64,000 bases of DNA. Source: Lamellibrachia satsuma. Its lineage: Eukaryota; Annelida; Polychaeta; Sabellida; Siboglinidae. Within the stretch, counting starts at the first letter, position 1, and each line of letters opens with the position of its first letter. The translations under genes were made by a program, and so were the position numbers. Of the stretch, positions 39,040 to 51,600 are shown piece by piece. The notes under the pieces were generated by a model. It saw only the letters and a program-made list of their open reading frames with translations. It ran no database searches and had not been told where the DNA came from. The stretch covers positions 664,501-728,500 of the forward strand of contig BSQZ01000110.1 of NCBI GenBank assembly GCA_033239005.1. Reading direction: 5' to 3'.

Positions 39040-39420
39040 TAATACTGCATCCTCAACCGGTTCCGGTTCGTTGATGTCCAAATGTGTAGTGTGTGAATAG
39101 TTTAAGTAACATCCGCAGTCGGTTTAATAAAAAACTGTGTATTTTTTTTAAATTGTCGAAAGAATTTACTTTAATCATAAGATCTGGTAAGTTTAAAAAT
39201 AGTGGATATCCAGTAAAGTAAAAAAAATCACCAAGGGTGAAATTCGTGACTTTTCAGCTTTTCCATTTCACCTCAATTAATATTTGACCAAACATTAAGT
39301 AATTTAATAATTTGTCTGATGATCTCACAAAAAATACACACAAAAGTTGCACAAGTGAGCTAGCACGTGGCAGCGGATTCTAGGTAGGTTTGATGTTTTG
39401 CTAAACAAATTTGAAACGAG
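39040..39420 (-). mobile_element. dispersed repeat, right member of the inverted pair
   Basis: Reverse complement of 33780-34230 with indels. The outermost shared word is CTGCATCCTCAACC / GGTTGAGGATGCAG. Confidence 0.6.
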
Positions 39421-39607
39421 ACTAGCGAAAGACCGAATGTGTTGTTTTCAATTGTGTTGCGTCGATCTGTAGCTGCGAGATGAACATCAACAAAATTAAG
39501 GTTCCATATTAAAGATTTCCATCCGAAACCTTCCACTGTGATCATGCACCATCTTGTGAACAAATATGTACAAAGAACATGTCATTTGAAATAAAAAAGG
39601 ACGCTAA

Positions 39608-39914
39608 AATACCGTATTCTACCTAATAAGCGTACTGTACGCTTGGAAAACAATTGGGCCTTGGAGAAATGTCAAGGAATATGTTCTCATAAGCGTACAC
39701 CAAAATTTATTTCACTAGACAATAAGGTAATTGTTTAACACTAGTGATGTCATCTGGTGACTAGTGTAGAACAACTAAAAAGTGGTGCCAACTATTTAAC
39801 GCCAGATAGCGACCCTTTTCAGTTGTTCCACATTAGAATAAATTTGGATCCTGCTGATTAAAAACGGGGTGTACGCTAATTAGGGCATGTTCTCTTAATA
39901 GGTCGAATACGGTT
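39608..39914. mobile_element. foldback MITE (CCGTATTCNACCTA family), copy 1
   Basis: The ends CCGTATTCTACCTAATAAG and reverse-complemented CCGTATTCGACCTATTAAG are inverted repeats. Internal AGTGTAGAACAACT and AGTTGTTCCACATTA also face each other. A flanking TA on both sides would fit a Tc1/mariner-type target. No coding. Confidence 0.8.
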
Positions 39915-40846
39915 AGTTGTATGGGTACCATTTGTGTGGTCAGTTTCATAAAACATTGTTTAGGCCCAGGTGAGTTGGCTCTTTGTGATTTTGCCAAACA
40001 ATTAAAAAAATGTAATTCAAACTCGAAACCAGCATAAAATGTGGCCAACAGCAGCATACCTAAACAAAAGGTACTGCTCTGACTAGGAACAAGTATGTGT
40101 GAATTACAAGACAACAAGACTATTAGTGGTTATCTCTCTGACCTACATAATTATGACTTTCTCTGTCTTACATGCGACAAATCGGAACAATAAAATTCTA
40201 CGACACAAATATTATTTTCATGGCATAAAAATACCAAAAGACCTATTTTCATTGTTAGTACAGATCAGAGTGGTGTGACCATGCATAGTTTAGCTATGTA
40301 CCAAACAGTTGGCTTGACATTGCTACTACTAAACAATGATGGAGTTGAACACATTCGTATTAAAAGTTGGGCAGAGAGGAATTAAATACTCTACATGAAA
40401 GATATAGCTTGTTTACATACTTCGCTGAAACACATAAAAACTTTATCCCACAAGACCTGGTGTTGTCGGCGATATCTTCAAAGTATGACACATAAGATTT
40501 GTAGATTAATGAATAAGGAAACCTACTTTTCAACTGAACGTGTAATATATTTATGTAGATTCATAAAAAAATTACAAGTTATACAATGCTTTTACGTACC
40601 AGTAAATCACAAAGATTTCTTAAAACATTCTGCTCAATTTATTTAACCCATTTTGAATCGGGGTTGTTGATGTTCCAATCAGTAGTGCGTGAATATTCAT
40701 AGGTAATATGCTCAATAAGTTTTAAAAAGGGTGCATACTTATGTAGAAATTTGATTTGGTAACTCACAAGTGGGAACAACCTTCTGTTATAGTATATAGA
40801 GCTGGACTTTGTTTGTCATTATTCTGTCAAATTGTGACCAGACCCG

Positions 40847-41162
40847 ATAAAACATACCGCATCAGACCTATTAAGCGTACATGCCCTAATTAACTGACAC
40901 CCCCTTTTTTAATCATCAGGATCCACAATAACTGTAATTTTACTAGTGTGGAACAACTAAAGTGTCTCCATCTGGGGTTAACAGTTGGCATCACTTCTCA
41001 GTTGTTCTATACTAGTCACCAAATGACACTACTGTTAAACAGTTACATTATTGTTTAGATAAAACAAAATTGCTATACACTTATAAGAACAGATTCCTTT
41101 AAATTTTTTCATAGCCAAATTTGTTTAAAGTAGACTGTACGGTTACTAGATCGAATACGGTA
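40847..41162. mobile_element. foldback MITE (CCGTATTCNACCTA family), copy 2
   Basis: Opposite orientation to copy 1: it runs from ACCGCATCAGACCTATTAAG to AGATCGAATACGGTA, with the AGTTGTTCTATACTAGTCAC core. Confidence 0.8.
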
Positions 41163-41261
41163 ATTTAATAGTTTGTCTGATGATTTCACCAACACGAAAT
41201 AAAACTTTTACACAAACAAGCTAAACATGTTGGATACTGGATTTTAGCGTGAAATGATTGT

Positions 41262-41470
41262 GTGGCGAGCGTACTGTACTACTGCATCATTATACTACTG
41301 TACTATTGCATCGTTGTACAACTGTACTATTGTATCATTGTACTATTGTATCATTGTACTACTGTATTATTGTACAACTGTACTATTGTATCATTGTACT
41401 ACTGTATTATTGTATCATTGTACAACTGTAATATTGTATCATTGTACTACTGTACTATTGTATCACCGTA
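41262..41470. repeat. minisatellite abutting the telomere-factor stop codon
   Basis: Repeats of TACTATTGTATCATTG and TACTACTGTA run right up to the TAG stop (41471-41473, read on the - strand). The array therefore forms the start of the gene's 3' UTR. Confidence 0.92.
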
Positions 41471-41766
41471 CTATTGTTGGCCAAACACTTCTCTCAGCTC
41501 CTCAACACGACCATTCTTTTTCATGTTGCGCCATTTGTCTTTCAGATCAACATTTGTGCGACCCAAAAAGTCGTATTTCTTCTTGATTAGCACCCACTGT
41601 CCTGTGCCGAAGTTCACCACTCCCCGGAATAAGAGCTCTTCTTCAGAGGGAAGCCACCTGGATCGAACTCGTGACGATGTCGTCGTGTTGGCCACGGAAA
41701 CATTGTCGGGTGCAAGGCTGTGTCGGAACCGCAGCTGTGGGCCCAGTACCAAGGGCGCTGGTTGGG
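41471..41766 (-). CDS. TERF: last exon: telobox Myb/SANT DNA-binding domain
   Basis: Acceptor TTTCTCGCAG|CC and stop TAG at 41473-41471. About 98 codons. A serine/threonine linker precedes RSRWLPSEEELLFRGVVNFG, QWVLIKKKYDFLGRTN and VDLKDKWRNMKKNGRVEEL. The three tryptophan positions expected of a Myb repeat (RW, QW, KW) are all present. The domain lies at the extreme C-terminus, as in all TRF proteins. Confidence 0.92.
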
Positions 41767-43670
41767 CTGCGAGAAACAATGGCGCGGTTTATTATTATTA
41801 GCAATAATGTGGGTTCTTATACAGCACCAGTACCCTCCTAGACTAGGCACTCATGGCCAGACTTGGGGTCAATACACTATAATTGAAATACCAATTCCAA
41901 CTCCGGAATTAGAATGGATTTTTAATTTTTAAAATATGGAATTGGTGAAAATGCAACTGGTATTTTAAATTACTTTTACAATTATATTATGCAACTTTTT
42001 AACTTAAATTATTCACTACAGATGTTCAATAAAATATGTTGTCTATATCACATTTGTTTGCCATTATGTACCACAATATGCATTTTTGGCATTGTGTGCG
42101 TCCTTGGTTGCTCTGTCCATATACTTTTATTTTGATATGGAATTAATAATTGGAAATGCTATTTTGCAATTGGAATTTTGCATGTATAATTAGAATTGGT
42201 GTGTGTAATTGGTGTGTAACTGGAATTGATAGTGTAATTGGTCCCATGTCTGCTCGTGATGCTTACTCCAGTATCAGAGCAAGTCTTTGGGCAGTGGCTG
42301 ATGCAGGTTTTTTCATTTCCCTGTGTGGAATCTTTCACTTCCCTTGGCATGAAGTGATGGAGACCGCCATACGGGCTGCACGGAGCCTGCACATGATCCC
42401 CTAAAGGCTGTAGGTCCCTCCTACCAGGGGAAGTAAAATTTTTACACAGTGGTTAAAAAAGGTATGTTTTTATATAGCGCGGTATCCACTCCATTGAACC
42501 GTTCAAAGTGTTTTACACTTTACACACCCTTAACAGCCCTGCTCATTCCAAGGCCTTCTTCTCTGGGAAGTATTCAGCCATGCTGCAATTACTGCACAAA
42601 GACTATACGTTCACGTATCCACCTCTCATATAGCCAGGTACTCATGTATACAGCTGAGTGAACTGGAGCAACGTGGAATGAACAAAACTGCCAACGCTCC
42701 GAAACGGGAGCACGAGGATTTGAACCCAGATTCTCTCGATTGGGAGTCTGATATTCTAATGCCACCGCGCCTCACCTATGACACGTAAAAGCCATAGATC
42801 CCTTCTACCGTGGGAAGTAACAGAATCCACAGGGGTTTAACGTGTCGTGAACTGACTGACCCTAATCTGATTATGGAATGGGTGTTGAATCACTACTAAC
42901 TTACCCATCCTCTGTGCATACTAGTCGGTGCATAAGGCCACAGGCACTGCATTAATGGCAGCGAATAAGTATTAAACATCCTCCAGTCGGCAGTGGTGCT
43001 GAGAGCCACGGCCAAAGATTACACCCCAGCCTCCAAGAAACTTACCAAAGATGTCTTCGCTGGCAGTTGAGGTTGACGAGTTATCATCTTCATTCTCGTT
43101 CTTTTCAAGATTTGTTCTGCGGTGTGACAGAGAACAACTACATTGAAGGGAAGACACACCACTGTAACTAAAGTGGTTTCATTTTACTTGCCTATCAGTA
43201 ACTAATGAAAAATATTAAAGGTAAAAAATCAGCTCGAATTTTTTTGTCATTGCAATCACAATTAGGCAAAAGTAATCGTAATCGATTACACTCATTTTCT
43301 ATGTTATCAATTACATCTGTGGAGTAATCGCCCCATCTCTGGCATGACCGGACTTTGGAATGCAAGAGAGAAGCTCCACTGAAGCAATTACCTGTTGGAT
43401 ACATCGCCATTTCGTCTGGTTCCATCTGACATCACCCACACCGCTGTGTCAGTCGGTGCCTTGCGTCGCTTCCTGAAAACATCCCATATCCAATCACATC
43501 TAATATTTAAAGAGAAAGCACTGTGACTTTCATTGCCTGATTTATTGGCAGCCAAAACACCCATTACAACGTTCTTTATATGATGATAAACCTGGTTATT
43601 TTATTTCATTGCCAAATTGTGTTTTTCTAATATATGATAGATCACAGTAGTATTTAGTAGCAACACGTTT

Positions 43671-43734
<64 letters not shown>

Positions 43735-45580
43735 AAATGTAATAAAATACTAATGATTATCAGTGTCACAATGTTTGGCCATTGTTGCCCAAACTGAAAA
43801 AGATGACGTTATTCGGCAAGCGTGGAGGGCCACTTCTTTTTGGTTCCTGCATTTTCAAATTCCTGTTTATATAATTTATAACGGTCAATACACTATAGCA
43901 ATAAAGATGAAAACATAAAGTATAATACTGTTAATTTAGACATAATGTCAGATAGATAAGTTAAGAGAATTGAGACATTTTAGTAATAAGAAGACCACTT
44001 ATAGCTCACTTCGAGTTAGCCAATGAATATCACCGAACATTCCCTTCAAAGGTCCTGAACAAAACCTTTTTGCTCCTCTCATTTCTAACTTCCTTCATGA
44101 AATATTGCGCCTATCTAGCATCCACTACATCATGCCAGCTTGTACAAGTTTGTTGTTCAGTTTTGCTGAAATCATCAGAGAGACCACAGACGAACTGCAC
44201 TGTTTCACAAGAGTCAAACTTGGGATTCCACACCAATTTTACACAGACCTTTTCACTGGTGTGGAGGTTAAACTTGGCGCCCTTTTCCGTGGGGTAGAGG
44301 TCAAACTATGTGACCTTTTTGGGGTTGAGGTCATGCTTGGCGATGTTTCACCGGCAGATGTCGCATTGTCTGAAACAAGCAAACACACAACTCAGCGTTA
44401 TACCTAGTGTTGTTCCAATTAATCGATATTGTCGATGACTGGTTGGTTCATGCTTCCAATCAATTCATCAGTTATGTGATCGGTCATTTTTTAATATACA
44501 AAATTTTTGCTGAATTTTATTCCCGTTCCCGAGTTATCTGGACTTGCCGAGAATTTTGCAATGACAAATGATGGCGTCACAACACAGAACCTGGATAATA
44601 AAGAATAGTTACGATGTCATTAAAACTGGCCGATATCTACAAACTATTTGACTATCGGGGAAAGTTTGATCAAGACTGTTTTCCATTGATGGGCTACATA
44701 CATTTTATATAAATGTGACCAGCCCTAAAACGAGACCAACGGTTAATTAGAATTTTACCCAAGGAAAATTACCAAAATATTTATGGTGGCAGCACTTTTA
44801 CATTACAAACATTAAGAAGTTATGAAGAATTGCCTAAAAGAATATGGTTTAACAACCCTAGAGACAAAGAGTTTAAGAGCGAGATCAAATTTAAGTTTTT
44901 GACATTGAATGGGTATGAAAATATTGATAGAAATATCTGTTCTCAATCAAGAAAGACAGTACAATAATTATACAGCATAATTACAGTAAGGTTTAATTTG
45001 TTTTAATTTAACTAATATCTGACTCATTTTAATTGATACTTAAGTACATGTTATTTACACAAACATTTGATTTTATATATTACTCTTTTAAACGCATACT
45101 AATTTTAATTGTATATACATTTAATATGCATAATAAATGTTCTCTGCAATAATAACATATAATAACATTTTTAAAATGCTTAATATTACTGTAGACCATA
45201 CTAACATTTCCAATCAAGGAGACCAAATAGGTTTTTTGAATGGTTATGAAGGTATTAACAGAAATATGTTCTTCAAACTTAAAGTGGGTAGTAGAACTAG
45301 AGGGCACAAAGTGGCATTAGTTACAGAACAGTGTAGATTGGACTGGATAAAGTACTCATTCTCTAAAGTACAATAAACGAATGGAATAAATTATCCACTG
45401 ATTGTATTAAGGTTAGCTGTGGGAATATGTTCAAAAATAAAATTGTACTTCCTTGTAGGTTTCTGTCTCGGTCCTTAATGTACATTTTATTTATTACCCC
45501 CTTTACTATAATAAGTTTTATTTAATATAGCACCAGATCCAATTAAATTGTTCATGGTGCTTTACAGCATATAAAATAAT

Positions 45581-45639
<59 letters not shown>

Positions 45640-48600
45640 CAGCCCAGTGGGGCTAAGAATAATAGGTAGATATAAAACAACTTAAAGGTAATTGCATTAC
45701 ATTTAGAATATAACTAAAATAGTGAATATGTAGTTATAAAAGATAAATAAGTAAATAGATAAACACGAATGAATGTAGAATAATTTAGTGTCACTGGCAG
45801 ACTGTTCCACAAAGTCACAGTGGTGACCACGAATGAGCTGTCTCCAGCCTTGACACGAGTCCGCAGTCAATGTGTCATTGCTAGCAGAGCGCAGGGCTCT
45901 CAATGGTTTGTAGGGATGGACAAGACCACATATGTACATTCGCATGTCACCAGCTTATATGTGAAACCTAAAAGCTTAGTCGATCCTGTGTGCAACAGGA
46001 AACAAGTGAAGGGAGGCTTGGCGCTAATGCTTCGTGAACGTCGTAATATCATTATAGCAGCAGAATTGTGCATTCTCTGAATTCGTATGATGTTGTTAAC
46101 AGTAGTTCTTTATAGAAGTGAATTGCAGTAGTGAAGCCGCGATGTAATAATGGCATTGACTACACATTCCTTTGTCGTTGGGAGAAAACAGCTCATCTTG
46201 TTAATATGGCACAGGTGGTATGTGCACACGCTGAAGGTATTCCTTTGTAAAGACACTACACGAATGTCCTTTGAGGCAACAGAGAATTTGTTTGCAGTGT
46301 GCCAGAGACAAAGCCAGAACACATCCCAACATCTGTAGCATAACAGGAACATCTTTTTAAAATCCAACTCTTTAAAAAAAAATTTTTTTTATTCAAATTA
46401 TTTAAATTTAATTGACAAATTCTAATTCATTCTGGAGTTGGTCACAACCCTTGTATGTCACCATAAGACTAATTTGGTTGGCTCAACCAAAACAAACTTT
46501 ATGGTTCTCTTGTTAAAAGAGCACGCATAACACACTGTGTTCAACCTGTTAGGCGTCCATGCCATAATAAGCGTACTTCCATTTTTTAATCAGCGATCTC
46601 CGATTTTAATTACGGGATCCATAATGTAATTTCCTTTCGACCGGCTCAGCAACGACAGAATATCTTAAGTTCCATCTATATAAGCAGACTTTGCAGTGCT
46701 TTGGTATCCTTTCGACCACCTATGAATGCATAAATGGCTGATAGCGCAGTAGCTGAGTGGTTAGAGTGCCAGGTCAAGAACACCAGCGTTCGAGTCCACC
46801 TAGTGGCATTTTAAAGCTTGGGCAATTTCATACACATTGTGCAAAGTGTAACCTGTCTTGAATAGAGTGGTGGTCTCTATCTCTAGGTTCTAACCATCGC
46901 CCTCCTCTTCCATGGAGCTGTTTCCTGGTAGGGCACATGTGAGGTGTTGAGCAGGTAGGCAAGAAGCTCGCCATTCCAGTTAATGAAAGGCATGGATCCA
47001 CATCACCGAAATCTACTTCGTCTATGCTATTATTAAAATGCAATAAACAATAACACTATATCACTAGTTACTTGACAATTACCATGCATAAATATAAAAT
47101 TATGATTTTTTTAATGAAAATTGTAAAATCATGTGACACCATGCATATCATGTTGGACATGTCAGTTTTAAATCTTAATGAAGTTGTTAGCTCCGATACT
47201 AAAATTGGTATCGCTATACGTTAGGTTTTGACCACACCAAACTTTGCTTACCAAGTAGGCAGCATGTATGACAGCAGCGCTGTAGTTGACTCTGATACTA
47301 ACCATTCGCCTATTGCTAAATATTAACCATGGAAAAAGTCATATTAGCCAATGGCTAAACAATAAACTATGTTGGAGTGAGCCCAGATTACGTACAGAGG
47401 TCTATAGTAGAACAGTGAATAAATACATTAATTATTGGAGCCATTTTATTGAAAAATCCTGTCTCAGAAGACAAAGAAATAGCAAATTATGGGTACACAA
47501 TAAAGTGTAAACATTGAGAAAAGTAGCACTAAACATGTCAACATAAAATTAAATTGTCACTGTCATGTCTTGATACAAACAAACATACTAAAGTACCATT
47601 GCCTCCGCAGTACTAAACAAACTACTCATGTCACTGTAGGCATATTTCAATAACACATAAACATGACTGCCACCAGACAAAATAAAAAAATTGGCATAAA
47701 ATATTCAGAAAGTACAATTATAGGACCATCATGCAATGGTGCATTGTCAAACGAGCGTGGAATCTCAATATCCAGAATCAGCTGCAGAATTCTTGTATAT
47801 CGTTCGTTGTAAATTGTCCGTGACAGCAATTCGGAGTGGTGCGCCATCTTGACTTGCACCAAAGTATCAGAAATCAGCTGAACATACATTGCCAGTTCGT
47901 CCAACGCCGCTGCTGGTCGAGCTCGATTGGCTGCAATGTAATCCACAAGGTGGCGCTGTCGTTCCTCGCAACACTCCACCAGGGTAGTGATGTCTTTCCC
48001 CGAGATGTGACTTTGAACACTTTTCAGCAGACATGTTTGATGTTTATCTACATGTTGATTCTCCGCACGGACAACATCTTCATCATCAGTTCTTTGATTA
48101 TCTCTGCTAATCTCATCACAGAATCTCGTTTCAGAACTGACCACAACTGAATTCATTTTCTGAATACCCGTACCAGAAAATTCTGAAATGTCCGTAAACA
48201 GATCTGCATTGGTTGAGGTCATTTCGGTGACATCTTCTAATTCTGGGGTACAGATGCTGGTAACAGAAGTAGGTACATGTGCGGGGGAAATGTCAAAACT
48301 AGATTCTGACTGCGGCAGTGTTTCAACGATGATGCAGTCGTCAGACATTTCCCCTGTATCACGGCAACACAAGCCAAGACGAGCAATTGGAAAGAACTCA
48401 CCACAAGAACTCTCCCAGGAAGTATTCAGCACACGCTTTAGACCAGTCTCTTGCTTAGCTTTCCAAGTTCCACTGCGCGGAGTTGTACGACCCGACAGTG
48501 GCGACAGCTGTTGAGCCACACCACACAGGTCTTGCACATCACAAGACGATCCAGTCGATCCTTCATTCTGCTCTCCGCTGTTGCAGCCACAGTTTTCTGC

Positions 48601-51600
48601 GCAGACACGAACATCTGCTTTGTAATCCAAGCACTGTTCACCGTATTTACTCACAGCTGAAGAATTGTCATTTATCTTTGAAGCATCAATGAATGTACAG
48701 GTCACATCGCAGCTCTTGCACAGACAGCACAAACTGTCCCTTTTGGTGTGGCTGGCGACACAGTCAAACTTACTCACACATTGAGTGTGTTGATTGCAAT
48801 TCTTTCGCTTCTTCTCTGCGACGGATTGACAATCATCCATTTGCGTCAATTTCATCTGTACACATGGTTGTGAATATTTTGCACAAATCTCGAGTTCGAA
48901 ATCAGTACAAATAGATTCAACCACGTTGTCTTGTTGATGCAATGTATTGCAATCCATGCATGTCATCTCCACCATGTTCTTTGATCTTTGATCCATTTAC
49001 TTTGATGTTTGGTATAACCAGGCAATAACAAGTCAACTGTTTTTCGCAACTGTCTTTCAAATTCCTGAAGATATCTCACCACGCAAACCTTTTGACAGCG
49101 CTTTCTTGATTTTCCTGCAGCTTTCCCAGAACAGCCCGACTGTGACAGCTAAGTGTGTCCGACAGTGTCACAACATTCCACTTCTTAGTGATATTTAAAA
49201 CTTCAGAGACAGAAATTATCACAATGTCGCAAGTCTACAGCTGGTCACACACAAATACATCCACAGGTGACAATCACATCTTCATTTCCCTCCTCCCTGG
49301 AAACATCTCCACATGTCCTACCATCCCTGGGCATCTCCCTACTGATCCCCAAAATCACTATCCCACCCCCACCACCTCACCTGCCCTTCCCTTTGTCTGC
49401 ACAAGACATGTCCAGACTTGTCCAGGGAAGACCAATTAAGTAGCCCAGTGAGGCGTGACTGGGAAATGGACAGTGGTGACCTCTAGAGGGGGGAAGAAAG
49501 ACTAGTGGAACAAAATTGGGCTGCCAAAATTGTTCTTCCCCCTGAACAAGGCAACTCCGCCTTCTCCCACTAGCCTTTCTTTCTGCTTATCTAGGAATTT
49601 GAATTTGTTATGCCTATTAATTAATAGTAATAATAATATAATAGCAAATGAGATTCATCACATTAATTGTAAAGTAATTAATAAAAACCCTGATACAAAT
49701 AAATACTAGAGAGCTGCCCCATTTAGGGTTAAGTGTGCTTGTCTGGGAGATGGAACATATTAATTATTAACTAAATGACATTTATTACATTAATCATAAA
49801 TTCATTACAATCTAGATGGAGGAATAACTATGAATTATAATAAATTAGACATTTGCAATTATACCGTGTGTACTGGTAAAACCCAACTTAAAGGCACTAA
49901 CAATGTTAAAATAAGTAAAACAAGTTTAGATAAGTTCAAAGTTGAAATATGTTAAAGCATGTTAAATAAGTAAATAAATAAAACGCTAGTTCGTTTGTGC
50001 AAAGTTGCTATACAGTTTTCGTGAAATCAGACAAAGTATTACATTATTTGTGATAGGAAAAATGGCATGTGTGGCTTTGCTGCTATATTCTATGACACAA
50101 GACTACTTACACTTTCTAGCGAACGTGTTTCTAACAAAAGTATGCAAATCTTTTATAAAACTGACTGTGCATACGACTATTCACGTAGAGGAACCATCAC
50201 ATAAAAATTAAAAACTAAATGGTAAAGGGAAGAGACTGACCTTGTGTTCTGGTGTCTTCTATGTCACTGATGCTGTTGCTGTTGCTTTTTGGCCCGTACT
50301 TCACAACGTCAGGCATTGATGCAATGAAGGTATCCTGCAAAAATGCATCTTCAGTTACTGATGATAGATGCATTTTGTAGTGACACATAAATAAACATTA
50401 GTTTTTGAGATATTTAAGACAAAGATATGACTGTGATCTTAACTCTCAATTCTGTTTTTTATTATCTGAAACCTGCTTACTAAAACTTGAAAATGTCAAA
50501 ACTAGGACAAAATTAGAAAAACAAGGGATGACATAAAATCTTAAGGAAATTAAGGGGATGTGCTAACCTCTGTCGTGGTTTTTCATTTGAAACCAGGAAA
50601 TTAAAAGATTTTGTTTATCAACATAATATTTCAACAAAACATAGTTGTTTTTATGTAAAACTAAAAACTAGTTGTTCTCCATTGCGTCAGTGGCTGCACT
50701 GGCTAGTGATTTGAAGTACAAATGGTGTGCAGTATATCCATCAAGAGTTGATGTATACAGAAACCACCGGTGACAATGATAAGAAGTGAAAAAAGTCAGA
50801 TATCGTATTCTACCTAATAAGTGTACAGTATGCTTTAAAAAAAATTGGGCCATGGAAAAATGTCAAGGAATCTGTTCCTACAAGCGTACACCAAATTTAT
50901 TTCTCTAGATAATAAGGTAACTGTTGAACACTGGTGGTGTCATTTGGTGACTAATGTAGAACAACTGAAAAGTAGTGCCAAGTGTTTAACACCAGATGGC
51001 AACAGTTGTTCAGTTATATGTAATTTCCCACACACCTTGTTCTTGCGAATCTCTTTGATCCTCTCTAAACAGGCTTTTTTATTGGTGCGTAAACGTTTTT
51101 TCAATCCATAGTGCTTCCTCACTTCATCCAACATTCGACCTTCGAGAATACTGCAAATTAGACATTTCCCGAGCTTTGTAAGTGTGTTTACCAAAGGTTG
51201 TCAAATAAAGAACATAATGTGAAATTACTAGCAACTGTAATAAAAACAGTCATTGTACCTGATTACTGTAACAGAATTGAGTCGGCAGGAAGATGAACAG
51301 TGTCTACCCGAATGCAAAAACGGGAATATGCGACGTTGGCACAGCCAAGGTTGCATATGGGTTTTTATGCAAGCAACACCACATACAATTAATGATTGGT
51401 CCATTGCTAATTTATTCTACTATGCTAATTCCAGCAGAGCTGGGTGACACGCTCTGTGACCCAGTTTGCCTGCCTCCACATTTTCAACCAATCAGCGTGC
51501 ACTAGCTGCGCAACGTTACAGATTTCAAACTTGGACTAGCCACTTCATTTTGTGAAAGCATACGGAGTGGATGCGCTTTGCAAATTTGTCCCACCCTCCT

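Noticed and set aside
48375..48480. GEFFPIARLG as a TRFH-docking motif in the 449-codon frame
   Set aside because: It lacks the F/Y-x-L-x-P pattern of known TRF-binding peptides.
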